DNA from: Trema orientale
Lineage: Eukaryota > Streptophyta > Magnoliopsida > Rosales > Cannabaceae
Reading direction: 5' to 3'
Length of the DNA stretch: 64,000 nucleotides
Assembly: GCA_002914845.1 (NCBI GenBank)
Contig: JXTC01000816.1
Coordinates: 1 to 64,000, forward strand
Within the stretch, counting starts at the first letter, position 1. Every line of letters starts with the position of its first letter. This document shows positions 23,250 through 35,096 of the stretch, in pieces. The notes under the pieces are model-generated. The model was not told the origin of the DNA. It worked only from the letters and a program-made list of their open reading frames with translations, and did not search any database. The position numbers and the translations under genes are program-made.

Positions 23250-24206
23250 TAGTGATTAAAATATGTTATCTATTTAAAGAACCAAAGGGGTAAGATCTAA
23301 CCAAGAAGCGCATGTAAGTGTATATACTATACAGCCTCCAGGCGCCGCGTATATATTATGAATATTATTAATAGGTCAGTGATTAGTTGAAAGCGGTCTA
23401 CGAATATATGATTGAATAATTTTAATATTTCTTAATTATCTCTAAGCACCTGCTACAGTAATTTGGACTCTATAATTGGCAAAAACAATGGTGGAGGGGA
23501 TTAAGGAAAATATTTTAATTCATTAGTATAAACAATAATGTCATTGATGGAAATCATATTATGGCACAATCTTTTTGACGAAATTAATTAACTAATGCAT
23601 GAGGAGAACCCGGCTGGGAAAATGTAGACACTTGGCCAGTTGTTATCGTGGACAGGTTCATCTTGGACGGGTCAAAGCTGAGCTGGGGTTTACGTAGGTT
23701 TAGGGGATTGGGTTTGCATCGCATGTGCTGACGTGGAAGTTGGAGCCCCCGCGGCATTATTTGGACTTTTCCAGCTATAGCTAGAGTTTTCTAGTTAGAG
23801 CAAACCGATAGTATAAATTATAGTTTCACATACCTTTTAAAGGATAAATAATTTTATTTTAAGCCAAAAAAAAAAAAACAAAACAATTAATTAGCAATCA
23901 AAACAATTACTCTAAAAAAAAAAACAAAATAAAACAATTAATTAGCAATCAAAACCGTAAGGGTCAATCCACCGGAAAAAAAAAACAAAAAAATAATAAA
24001 ACTGTAAAAAGAAAGAGAATCAAACATTTAAGAAAAAGTATTTATGCTGACCTCAAAAAAAAAAAGTATTTATGCTATACTAGGATTCTAATAAGCATCA
24101 ATTTGGTATAGGAATTGGATCAATTAATTTCTAAAATAAAATGATTTTGTACTACACAAATACTATTAGGGATATATATATAGTACAATATCCTCCGCTC
24201 TTTTTT

Positions 24207-24251
<45 letters not shown>

Positions 24252-24789
24252 CTAACCTTATGGTCGTGGTAACTATAAAAAAAATATTGGGTTGCTCACT
24301 TTTACAAGATCCTTCCGTGAGTGATTTCAGATAGCGTGAAAATAAAGAATTATGCTATAGAACTAGGATTTTGCAAATGATTCCAAACCCCAAAGGAGGT
24401 TTAATATGATCACTCAATTAATACGAATTTTACACGAAATTTCAAATTCCTAAGCTAGGCGTTTTGTTTCGACGGATGGTTTGGAATATATGAATTGGAA
24501 TAAGAATGCAACACTGGATTTGAATAAGAATGGAATGATCAACTGAATTAAATTTTTAAGTTTAGTTTCACATTTTTTTTTCCGGAGGGAAGGTTTAGTT
24601 TAACATTTGAAAGTAATGTATGAATCATAGTTAATATATTTGATTAGTAATTGGAATAGAATGAAATAATAATTATATATGTGATAATAATATTCTTAAT
24701 TTTGACCATTTAATTATGTTGCCTCCAGTAATAGTGAAAATCTTTTTTTTTTTTTTTAAAAAAATCCAATTGTCTCCAATAGGGCTAGT
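23250..24789. other. Intergenic DNA upstream of the amidotransferase
   Basis: The first few hundred bases upstream (to about 23800) are the likely promoter and are less AT-rich (for example ccaggcgccgcg near 23337). From 23860 on there are A-rich direct repeats (acaattaattagcaatcaaaa at about 23881 and 23934). A (TA)n microsatellite covers 24214-24250. No gene is seen. Confidence 0.5.
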
Positions 24790-25030
24790 ACTTCTCATAT
24801 ACGGATTAGATAGGATTATTGTATCAGCTTGGATTAGAAAGAGTTAGATTGGGATAAGTTTAATATTATCTTGTGTTTGATGTATTGTTGAATTGGATTA
24901 ATCCCACACTTTTGGATTAGTTATCCCATATAAATGTAACTAATTTTGGGGTCTATTTATCTCAATTCCATGTTGACGTCAAATATGAGATTAGAATAAA
25001 TAATATAATCTAATACTAATATATACCAAA
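24790..25030. mobile_element. Candidate degenerate MITE
   Basis: A block rich in ggattagat and taatcccat/ttatcccat words, with loosely inverted outer parts and an end reading taccaaacaagttc, resembles the style of the element at 40060-40724. Terminal repeats are too eroded to define by eye. Confidence 0.25.
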
Positions 25031-26187
25031 CAAGTTCAATAGTCAGGGGACAGAAGACGGGGACATGACCCCCACTTAACTTTTTATAATTTATTTATTG
25101 CATATGTAAAATAACAAAAATGCTACTTTGCTCCCACTAATCTTTTTTTTTTTCTTTGCAACAGCATCTCTATATAAGATATGAATTGACATTTTTATCT
25201 AATTAAGGATTCACTTAAATTTCATTTGAATCTATTTTTTATTTTATTCCAAAATCAAAATTGATAAATGAAACTAGAAAATACTTTTATTCTCCCATAA
25301 GACTTTTCAAAATCTCACTAGTTTAAAGCCTCCAAACTTCCATAAAAATAGGACAGTAAATATAAACTTAAATTAAATAAGTACTAATTGTACATACCTT
25401 TTATTTATTTTCCAAAATTAAAATCATAAATAATTCTTATTTTTGCATTTTCATTGTAGAAAGTTGTTAAATGGAAATTTTTTTCATTTCATTTTCACGT
25501 TTGCTTTTAATGTCCATTTTTTTAGTGGAAACTTTTTGAGTTAAATATTTTGATTTGAAACTTTCTTTTACTTGTAGTAAATAATAACTGAGTCATCTAA
25601 GATTTAGCGATATATCTATGTCTTTTTTTACTGATAACTCCTCAAGGAAATATCAGTAATAGAAACAAGAAGTTTCAAATTATAATGTATACATAAGGAT
25701 TACAATGTCAAACTCCTTAATGAAAGGAGACGAGAAATGGATCACAAAGTTATCATGATTCTTCAAGAGAAAAAGATAACAAGGACCGCTAATAATCTAT
25801 TGCCTTCGACACTTGCTCCTAGCTACATTTTTGGTAGGGTAGACTATATGAGGCTAACACCAATTGAGATCCATGCTCGTGAAAAAGAAAAAAATATAAA
25901 AATCGGTCACTAAATAGATCTAGATCTGAGAAAAAAATCTCAAATTTAAGTCTAGACCAGACTAAAATCTATACAAAATGTGGTACTATAAGCCAGATCT
26001 AGATATGAAATTATTAAGACTAAAAAATAAAAAAAGAAGTAGAGAAGAGGAAGAAGAAGATAGTGAGGAGAGAAGGTCGGAGAAGGAAAGATCCCCTCTT
26101 TGGCCTCCAAGTTGAGCGGTGTTAGCTTTTTTGTTAGGAGGAGCACAAGTAGGGAGATAGAGAGAGAGAGAAAATGGCTAAGTTTTT
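25031..26187. other. AT-rich intergenic DNA
   Basis: No gene or transposon end is recognised. A purine-rich tract (gaagaggaagaagaagatag) lies near 26041-26062 and a short (ag)n run ends at 26170. Confidence 0.45.
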
Positions 26188-26757
26188 GAGAAATTTAGGT
26201 GGATGACCAAAATTTTAAATTTGATTAAGTAGATGTCCACTTTTAAAATTTTATAGCTAAATGTCCAGGTATATATATTTTTACACTTGGTAGATACTAT
26301 CTACTAATTTTAGTTACTATACTGAAATGCACTGGGTATATAATTTTTTATACTTGGTATATAAAATTTTAGACTTGGTATATAAGCATATATACCGGAC
26401 ATTTTGCTATAACATTTGACAAAGGGACATTTACTGAAATTGGGCTTAAAATTTGGTTATATTTCTATAAGCAGAGAAATTTAGATGGATGACCAAAATT
26501 TTAAATTTGATTAAGTAAATGTCCACTTTTAAAATTTTATAGCTAAATGTCCAGGTATATATATTTTTATACTTGGTAGATACACATATCTACCAATTTT
26601 AGGTACTGTACTGAAATGCACTGGGTATATAATTTTTTATACTTGGTATATAAAATTTTACACTTGGTATATATGCATATATACCTTACATTTTGCTATA
26701 ACATTTGACAAAGGGACATTTACTGAAATTGGGCCCAAAATTTGGTCATATTTCTAT
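26188..26757. mobile_element. Tandemly duplicated fold-back element
   Basis: Two 286-bp units start at 26188 and 26474. Within each unit the left arm (gatgaccaaaattttaaatt, then gatgtccacttttaaaattt, then atagctaaatgtcc) is the approximate reverse complement of the right arm (acattttgctataacatttg, acaaagggacatttactgaa, aaaatttggtYatatttct). The centre holds repeats of acttggtatata. So each unit is a MITE-like fold-back and the pair is a head-to-tail duplication. No target duplication was fixed. Confidence 0.65.
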
Positions 26758-26904
26758 AAGCCCCTAAGTTTTTTGGTAGGGTGAACAATATGTGTCCTTG
26801 TTTTTGTATTCAGTTTTCTCTCATTTTTATTAATATTATATGGAAATTAGTTCAATATTTTTATTAATATTATATGGAAATTAGTTCAATAATTTTTGGA
26901 CTTT

Positions 26905-26972
26905 AATAATAATAATAATAATAAGAATAATAAAAATATTAAAAATAAAAATATTATTATTATTATTATTTG
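26905..26972. repeat. Inverted (taa)n/(tta)n microsatellite hairpin
   Basis: About seven aat units on the left face about seven att units on the right across a short AT spacer, so the locus can form a perfect stem. Just before it, attaatattatatggaaattag is directly repeated (about 26830 and 26863). Confidence 0.7.
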
Positions 26973-27249
26973 TTTATTTATTCATTTGGTGTTTTAAATT
27001 GCATTATATCATTTTAGATAAATACTATCACGATCTTTTTTTTTTCATGAAAAATTATTTCTTAAATAGTTAGAGTTAAAATATAGATAGGTGAATAATA
27101 AAAATTTCATAATTTTGGCTCTATTTATTTATTTAACTTAAATTACTATCACGATCTTCCTCTGGCTTTAACTTAAATTCTTCTCTGGTGTCTATTACAT
27201 TTTCCAAATAACTCATACATCCTTTCTCAAGTAAGTTTCTTGCTTTTAT

Positions 27250-28723
27250 CAATGAAATAATTATTTCTTTTTAGAAGACCCAAAAAAAGTAAACTTCTCT
27301 TTACCATGTGGCTGAAATATTACCCTCTTACGATTATAATCAATGCTAACATGATACTTAGATAGCAAATCCATACCCAGAATTACCTCAAAATCTTGTA
27401 TATCTAACACTATTAACTCTGCCCACAACTCTCTACCATCTATCTGTATTAGACACGCTCTCAAAACTTGACCAGAATATAGCACTTTCCTATATGAAAT
27501 AGTTACACAATATCTTAAATTCAAAGCTTCAAGCGATCTGTCCAATTTTTTCACATATATGCTAGTGATGCAAATGAATGTGTAGCTCCTGAACCTATTA
27601 ATTTATTTGTGAGGATATCAAAGATAGAGATCTCACCTGCTACAACTGATAGATCAACATCAGCATCTGTTGCAGTTATGATAAACACACGAGCTAGAAC
27701 TTTCCTTTGTTCACCAGAGGTAAGGGACAATCCTTGGAAAAATACCCTATCTTACCAAATGTATAACACGCTCCACTACCCAAAAAACATTCACCTTTAT
27801 AAGGCTTTCCATATTTGGGACAAGTAACTTTCTGATTCAAAGTAGATTGCATTTATTGACCTGTTACTGGGTGTTTTAAAGGATCTTGTTTTTGTTTTTG
27901 ACGCAGTAGGAATTTCTTTTTGCCTCCATTAAACCCTGGTTGAGTACGTTTTCTAAAATTTACATTTCGCCTTGCTATGTTTATGTTTTTTCTAATTTCT
28001 AGTACTTTTACCACCTTCAGTTCGGCTTCTTCAGTTTCAAGGGCTTTCTCTGCAACTTCTATATAAGGTACACTTTTTCCTGTAGATATCTTAATGTCTC
28101 TATATATTTCTGCTTTGAGCCCCTATAAAAACTGATTTACTTTCAACTCGTTGGTACTCACCATATGAGAAGCAAAGTGGGATAGCTCATCAAATTTCTT
28201 TATGTAGTCATACAGATATACCACCTTACTTCAAATTAGTAAACTCAGCTACCTTCGCTAGTCGATGAGCTTCACTAAAGTACTTCTTATAAAAGATTTC
28301 CTTAAATCTCTCCTAAGTCAATCTGTTAACATCAGAGATTGACTTCATAGAATCCTACCAGTGTCTGGCATCCATTTAGAACATATAAGTAACACAAGAA
28401 ACTTTCTCCTTCTGAGGGATTATTATATAATCAAAGATACCATCCAAACTTTGAATCCACTCTTCAGCTAATAATAGATCTATTTCACCTTTAAAAGCTG
28501 GAGGTTTATTCTTCCTAAACATTGCAGAAGCTGGTTCATAGTTTTCTTGTCTAGCTACAATTTGTGCTGGTAATTGTTCCTCTCTCCTTTGATCTCATTC
28601 TATAAGCCTCTCTATTTATTGAGTCTATCTCTCTACTAACTCAGTTAATCGATGTATAGTAGTATCTTTGTTATTCACCTGATCATCCCTCAGTTGGCTA
28701 GTTTGACCTTTATCCTTTGGCAT
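27250..28723 (-). pseudogene. Ty3/gypsy gag-protease relic
   Basis: On the minus strand the gag-like frame starts near 28723 (MPKDKGQ). It contains a gag core (NKPPAFKGE, EEWIQSLDGIF, FYKKYFSEAHRLAKVAEF) and a zinc knuckle that has lost cysteines (CPKYGKPYKGECFLGSGACY, about 27755-27815). A retropepsin region follows (IGSGATHSFAS, where DSGA is usual; later VILGMDLLSKYHVSIDY near 27310-27375). It stops at about 27250 before any reverse transcriptase. Several stops and frame breaks are present. The degraded knuckle and the changed protease active-site motif show it is dead. Confidence 0.8.
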
Positions 28724-28906
28724 GATTTCCTATACAGTGGCTCTTTACTTACAAATAAATATAATAACCAATAATAATGTACGAATCAAACTTATATAAC
28801 AGAAATAAAATGCAGGTATGAAAATAATTAGACTTACTAGTTGAATGAGCTTTCTGTCATATGATTATACATATATAGACAATCTTCATAAAAGACTAAA
28901 CCTACA

Positions 28907-28917
28907 CTCTGATACCA
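28907..28917 (-). promoter_or_regulatory. Primer-binding site (initiator tRNA-Met) of the gypsy relic
   Basis: Minus-strand TGGTATCAGAG lies between the gag start and the LTR edge at 28922, the standard place and sequence for initiator tRNA-Met priming. Confidence 0.85.
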
Positions 28918-28921
28918 TAAC

Positions 28922-30971
28922 TGTAACATCTCCCTAGTTTAACCATATCATTATATAGGTCAAACTAGGAAGTAATATTCTTTCTTAAATCGTAATTTTA
29001 GTTTTGCCAAAAAGATAGGTAAATTAAAACATTTCAAACTCTAAAACAAAAGAAGCTATATGGTATTACTTTTTAAAAGTGTATTTACAAAATATACAAC
29101 CAAAAAGTCCTTATCAGTTTATCTTACCATCAGTAGTAATATTTACACCACATCAAAATATCAAAATTCAAAAATATTGCCCACAAATCAAGCTCGTTTA
29201 TATCTGTATGATCGTAGTGGCAAGAAAGCGTGCTAGCCAACTAGCAACTTTATACATTATATGTCTCCTCATCTACATCATAGGAAATAAATAAGCTAAT
29301 ACTTAGTAAGTAAAGATCATGCATGCTCGTGAATATGTTTTATGAATAAACTTTATTCAAATTTCTATTGTACTCTTTCTTTCATAACTTTTCATTTTGA
29401 TGAACTTTTCTTAGATAATATTTCTTTATAGGGCCCTTGAGAAACTACAAAGTCACAGTCGTCGGTAGGCTATGCCCACCTATGCGGAAAGAAAATGCAT
29501 GGCTAATGCGAACCATACCTACTTAACACAGACCGACTAGATAATGCACCTCACATATCTCATAGTACAATGTTTAGTCCTGGCAGTCGGTAAGTTGTAC
29601 TCACCTATATGAGAAGGATGCATGTACAAACCATAACTACCTAATGCAGATAGACTAAACAATGTATTTAAAATATATCTCGTGAAATCAGTACAATGAC
29701 ACTACTTTAAATCTAATGCATGGAAAACTTCATTTCTTTGAAAATCATGATTGAATGATCGTGCCATGCTTATGTCTTTCATGAATTTACATCAACTATA
29801 GGAACAATACATATAAACATGTAGTAAAACATCTTGTATTTTCTATTGTTCTTGTGATGCAGTTAAAATAAATCTTTGCTTACTTTATGTCTGATAGGAA
29901 AGATAGTGAAAAGAGTCAGTATCCTCTGTGGCAAGGTATGCAGAAAACCTGATATGAATTTTATTACTAAAATGATCACTACAAAGTAAAATGCTTAAAG
30001 AAAAATGACTACAAGATTAAAATCACAACTTTCACAAAGATTAGGAAACTTGGTCACAAAATAACCCGAAAGCATACAAGTCATTTGACATATGTTATTG
30101 CCAGTAACTAACGTTGAAAACTTATCAAAATCATTGAAACATGAATGCAAGTTCTTTAGAATAGAAATAATCCATAATGGCACATAATTTCATAAAAACT
30201 AGTCTATTTACTTCTAAATAGTACCATTTAGTTTTAAAAATATTTAGACAGCACCTCCAATATTTTTAGGACATTCCCACATCTTTTAAATTATGGTTTA
30301 AAACCTGCAATAAAAATGGACAAGCTAATTCCCACATATACTCATCAAAGAGGATCATTTAGAGCAACCTAAGTGTATTTGAATTCTTTTCAATTTGGAT
30401 AAAGTTTAAAACTACTTTTACACTTGTATATCATCACAACCAACCACCAAATGAGTGTAATACATAATAGAATCAATAAAATATACACTCTATGTTTAGG
30501 AAATCTGATTACAAATATAGGAAACTTAATCTACTACACATAAAAATACTTAAATCTATAAATAGTAAACTTAGGACTTTAGGTGCAATTTTAATTCACC
30601 ACTCAAATTATATCAGCCATATCTAAGAGTTTCTAAGTGAGAGAACTCATGTTGGAGCTCTAGAAACCAAGACAGGTCAAAACTAGTCAATGTGAGTCTA
30701 CTAGTTCTACTTCTTCAATGTTGTTTTCTTATTAAATTTCTCCACTTACTGTAACTTAAATAAGATTCTCCTCAGGTCCTCTTAAGTCCTATAATCCATT
30801 TCTAAGCCTTAGAAATCTGTTGGGTGGATGTAGGAAGCAATAACTTCAGCAAGAGCCTAAACTAGTCAAGGTAAGCTATATGTAGGATTTTGAATTTGTA
30901 GTTAATTTTTTTTATTTTAGCTCTTAAACCACGACCTTTATATAAGTAATAAAGGCCTTAGGAACCTAATA
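28922..30971 (-). mobile_element. Probable gypsy LTR (far end not defined)
   Basis: The forward-strand edge tgtaacatctccctag at 28922 is the reverse complement of an LTR end in ...GTTACA, directly next to the primer-binding site. Within it a block (cagtcgtcggtaggctatgc, ccgactagataatgca) near 29457-29550 is imperfectly repeated at about 29585-29665. I could not find the outer LTR end; the region runs into an Athila-like LTR at 30972. Confidence 0.5.
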
Positions 30972-32613
30972 TGTTGTTGTAGATGATAAACTCTATTTTT
31001 ATAGAGTTATTTATGCTTTTTATTTATTAAAAATATATGTTCTTGAGTAATTATAGTTTATATTTTAAATTATTTTATTTAGATTTAGTTTTCATTTATT
31101 TTACTTTGTTTAAGTTATTTTATTTAAGTATTTAATTCAATTAGGATAAGTTAAATTGATTTAGGCTTAATTTAATTTTGAATTTATTTTATTTAGGTTT
31201 TGATTTAAAATTAATTTGCTTTTGTTTAAATTAAAAGACAAAAAAAGAAAATCCGGAGCCAATCTCGACTGTCAAAACAGCTGACAGATGGCCCAGATTG
31301 GCTCTTGTAGTGCACGTGCGAGGTAGAGGCATGTGGCCAGACAATGGCAGCAGAGGTAGGGCCCGTGAGTGTAAGTGGTTGCAGCTCTCTCTCCTTGGTC
31401 GGATCCTGTGCATCTCTCTTCCCATACACCTGGTTTTAGACCTATAAGAAGTCGCCACATCAGCTACTTTGATTTTCCATTTCAACAACCCAATAAAACA
31501 CAAGTTAAGTGCCGAGCTTACGAATTTCTGCTACACCTCAAAATTGCCTAAGTACCAGAATTTTGAAAAAGAAACGTAGAAGAAAGAGAAAGAGAAAGAA
31601 AGATATAAAGATGGAATAGGAAACTGCCACATCACATTGACCAATTAGAATTCAGTATTGGAATCTATGTATAATTCAAACACTCTCTTTTTAGCTATAA
31701 AAGGACTATGGGAGATGAGAAAAAAAATACACCATTTTAGAGAGATAAACACTATAGTCCAAAGAGAGAAAGTCAGTGGGAGATAGAGCAGTGGAGTGGA
31801 GCCTCTTCAACCGCGATTTCTCTAGTTTGATTTTATTTTCAGTTTTAGAATTTTATTTTTTTAGGATGTTTACATTTAATATTTTTATTTTTCTTAGTTT
31901 GATTATATTCTAGATTTATTTTTTAGGACTATGATGTAGCCTAACTATGAAGTTTTAAATATTTTTCTTTCAATTTAGTCCATGAATTATATTTCCTAGT
32001 TGAGTTTTTAATTCTGCTCTTAATACTTCTATTTAACTGGCCACTAAATAGATGATTTGTTAATCATAATGAAACTGGAGGGAGATTTATGTGTCTAGTT
32101 CATTGGATTGAAAGCCATAAATTGCATGTGAAATATGAATATATTTACACTATATGAGTTTCCATAGATCGTAATGAATTCTTAATTAGTTAAATTCACA
32201 TAGGAATATAGTGAATTGGTAATTAAGGGTATTTTTGCTTGAACTCAGGAGAGGATAGTAAATAAATTAAGAAATCTCGACTATCAACTAGGAGAATAAT
32301 TTTAGACTAAAAAGATAGATAAATTTAAAGTAGATTATTTATGGTGAAATCAGATACTCTAGGTTTAATTTTATTGATTTACATCTCCTTTTATTTTTCA
32401 CTTTTAATTTTCGTTTTCATTTGTTTTTATTGCTTTCAGTTTATTTTTAGTTTTAATTTAGTTTATTTTTCTTTGATCGATTAATTCAAATAAAATTAGG
32501 GTTAGCTAAATTTCGATACTTTGTAAATCAACAGTCTTCCTGGGATGATACTCATACTCATACTATATTATTTGTTACGATTGCGTGTACTTAAGTTTAC
32601 AAATTTCACAACA
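30972..32613 (+). mobile_element. Athila-like LTR
   Basis: It begins tgttgttgtag and ends cacaaca, with a TATAAAAG box at 31696-31703. The tail reads cttcctgggatgatactcat, then actcatactatattatttgt, then tgcgtgtacttaag. This resembles the U5 ends of Athila/Tat-type gypsy LTRs (a gtgggatacgactc block) as I know them. No 5-bp target duplication or primer site was recognised at its borders, so whether it is solo or truncated is open. Confidence 0.5.
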
Positions 32614-34693
32614 AGAAGCCTAGATAGTTGCTAGAGTGGTTGGAGAGAAAGAGGAAGAAAATGATCAGATTTGGTCAAAAAGCAACACTTAATGGTTAAA
32701 AAAAGACATAGCTTAAATTCTGAGGGATATTATCAGTATTTCGCATCTAAGTTTCCATGTGTCCAGCTTTAAAACACTCTTGGATTACTCACCACATTGC
32801 TGGCCATTCCCATACACTCAAGTGTAGACCAAAATGGTGAAACCTAGCTTAGAATATGAAATCTAGTCATACTTTGACTTATAATTCTATGTGACCAACC
32901 TTATTTTAATTTTGTAGAACCTAGTCTCATAACCAATCATTAAACAAAAAAAATGTGTCAATTAGACTCCAATTAATAGTGTAAAAAAAGTATTAATGCC
33001 TAATTATTAGAAGCACAAAAATGACATTACATGATTAAGCTGAATCTAAACTAGCTTAATGCAATAAAATACAACTCGGTACAATACATGTCGCGTCGTG
33101 CTTACCTAGAACCAATATTTTAGAAAATGCTAGAAATGAGTTTTAGACATTAAATAAAATCTATTTTACATGTTAAATACACTGTAAATTTGGCTTCAAA
33201 AAGTGTAAAAAAATGCATTTTACCGAAAACTATTATTTGACCAAATTATCAGCAAACATGATTTTCTCCCATGTGTATATTGTATTATATTCATGAATAT
33301 ATTCTATGTTCCTTTCACACACTAAGCTCTCTCTTTGAGGGTAGTGAGCCTTTGCACTGAATGGGAGCACTTCGACAAACTAATAGTACAATAATACAGA
33401 TCGAAAGTATTGAACAACAAGGAATGAGCAATTTATCATAAAATTGATACTAGTTACTTGATATGTCTATTATGCAATATGAACATGTTTATTATTGGCT
33501 TATTATGCATGTAAGAATCTTGGGCATCATAACCCCTGATTTTTGTGGTCCCTGTTTTCAAAAATATTTTCAAACTATTTTCAAATTAAAAATGAAATAG
33601 GGTAGAATGGAAGACATGCGTCACCGCAGAGACAGCCTATTCTGTTAAAATCTTGTTTCTGGTGCATTATGGTATTATTATTTTTTCTGTGTGTATATTG
33701 GAAATTTAGTCATTTCTATATGACTTTCTCTTGTACCAAAGACTTGAAAGTCTTTAGAGTGATTAATAATTTAGGATTATTGTTATAATCCTAATTTATG
33801 CAAAGAGACTTGGAGAGTCTCTGGATTTAATTATGGTATGAGTTAATATCCTATAATATTACATTGGGTAAAAGACTTGGAAGATCTTTGAGTTTTATTT
33901 GTTATATAGATATTTGCATTCCAATACCTTGGAATGCAATGGATAGTGTTTTGTATTCGATATGTTTATGAGCTCCTTTATTAGAGATTTTAATTCGTGG
34001 TGTTTTTAGTCTTATTCTTGACTAGAAATATTGGTTGTTTTTTACTCGTTATGAGGAACAGTAAATGACTTATGTCATTGTATCCTTATTATAGTTTATA
34101 ACCTATCAACTTGTTTATCTTGTATAGTATAACACAAGAGTATTGATTTATATTCGGAATCTTGTTAGAGTCTTTGAACTCAGTGGTTATTTAGGACCTA
34201 ATGTAGATAAATGGGATTGTCCCGGTGTGATATTGATCTGGTATAATCAGAAAGACAGTATCATATATATTCGACATTTGATCTACTACTCTAGTTTGGT
34301 GCCTAACAATCTGTACTCAGGTTATAGGAGTCTTGTATTATTGACTTTCAGTCTTAATTATTATTACTACTCCCGTTTTGTGTACAAACTTAAGGACATC
34401 ATTCCCATTCTCATATGTCGATATTTTCGTATCTATTGATGAGTCACCTTATGATTCTATATAACTTTGTGTACTTATTTAGCTCATGCCTTGTGTGGCG
34501 TCGATGTATTGACGAGATTCTAACTGGGTGCAAAGCGTATGTTTTACGCTCCTTGTTTAAACAGTATTTAATTCGATCCTCCTACACCCTATCTTTGATT
34601 GTCCACTATCTTTCTGACTGTTATTTCTTATTGTTTCTCTCGTACCCCTTGTGATTTGAATTTCGAAACGAAATTCTTTTAAAGAGGAGAAGA
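32614..34693. other. Degenerate, possibly retroelement-derived DNA
   Basis: No protein domain is recognised. Three related short dyads lie about 65 bp apart (gacttgaaagtc at 33743, gacttggagagtctc at 33808, gacttggaagatctt at 33873). The last bases, aatttcgaaacgaaattctt and then the purine run aaagaggagaaga (34681-34693), look like the 3-prime end of a gypsy polyprotein region plus polypurine tract before the LTR at 34694. Confidence 0.45.
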
Positions 34694-34749
34694 TGTAAAA
34701 ACTAGATTTTTAAATAGGTAATTAGGTAATTTGAACCTAAGGGTATTTT

Positions 34750-34868
34750 GGGTGTGATCATACCAGCACTAATGCACCAGATCTTATCAGAACTCTTCAT
34801 GTAAGCGAGCTTGGGCGAGAGTAGTACTAGGATAGGTGACCTCCTAAGAAGTCCTCGTGTTGCACCCT
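34750..34868 (+). rRNA. 5S rRNA pseudogene inside the LTR
   Basis: The 119 bases match plant 5S rRNA along the whole length: gatcataccagcactaatgc at the start, then agcttgggcgagagtagtac, taggataggtgacctcct and gaagtcctcgtgttgcaccc at the end. From memory of the plant sequence there are roughly ten or more differences, including cagatctta for cggatccca. The internal A-box and C-box positions are mostly kept. It is followed by ttcccttttttg, a pol III-type T run. It is not in a 5S array and is probably a retroposed copy. Confidence 0.9.
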
Positions 34869-34878
34869 TCCCTTTTTT

Positions 34879-35096
34879 GACGAAGTGAATTGGCTCAAGT
34901 GCTAAGAGCACTCACTACTTGGGATCTCATTTCTAGGTTCGAGTCACAGCAGGGGTAGGCGTGAAAACCTTTTATTCCTTATGGGGTGGAGTGGGAATTA
35001 GGTAGTAGTAGGTATTTTCCTTTAATTTGTAATAAGTTAAGGTCATTAGTTAAGTCCCACTTTTTTAAAAAAAAATAAAATAAAATAAGTCTATGT
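34879..35096 (+). mobile_element. tRNA-derived SINE unit joined to the 5S copy
   Basis: An A-box-like sequence (tggctcaagtg, 34891-34901) and a B-box-like sequence (ggttcgagtca, 34936-34946) lie 34 bases apart, the pol III type 2 layout. A body follows that ends with ttgtaataagttaaggtcat and tagttaagtcccactttttt, then a run of aaaaaaaaataaaataaaat. The same 3-prime body occurs at 53026-53140. The unit starts directly after the 5S T run, with no gap or separate target duplication between them. Confidence 0.75.

Noticed and set aside
34143..34654. Chromodomain or integrase end upstream of LTR A
   Set aside because: The two open frames show no chromodomain or integrase motifs; only the last 60 bases look like a coding end plus polypurine tract.
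34879..34952. A true tRNA gene
   Set aside because: A- and B-box-like words exist, but the sequence does not fold into a proper acceptor stem by eye and it continues into a SINE body with an A-rich tail.
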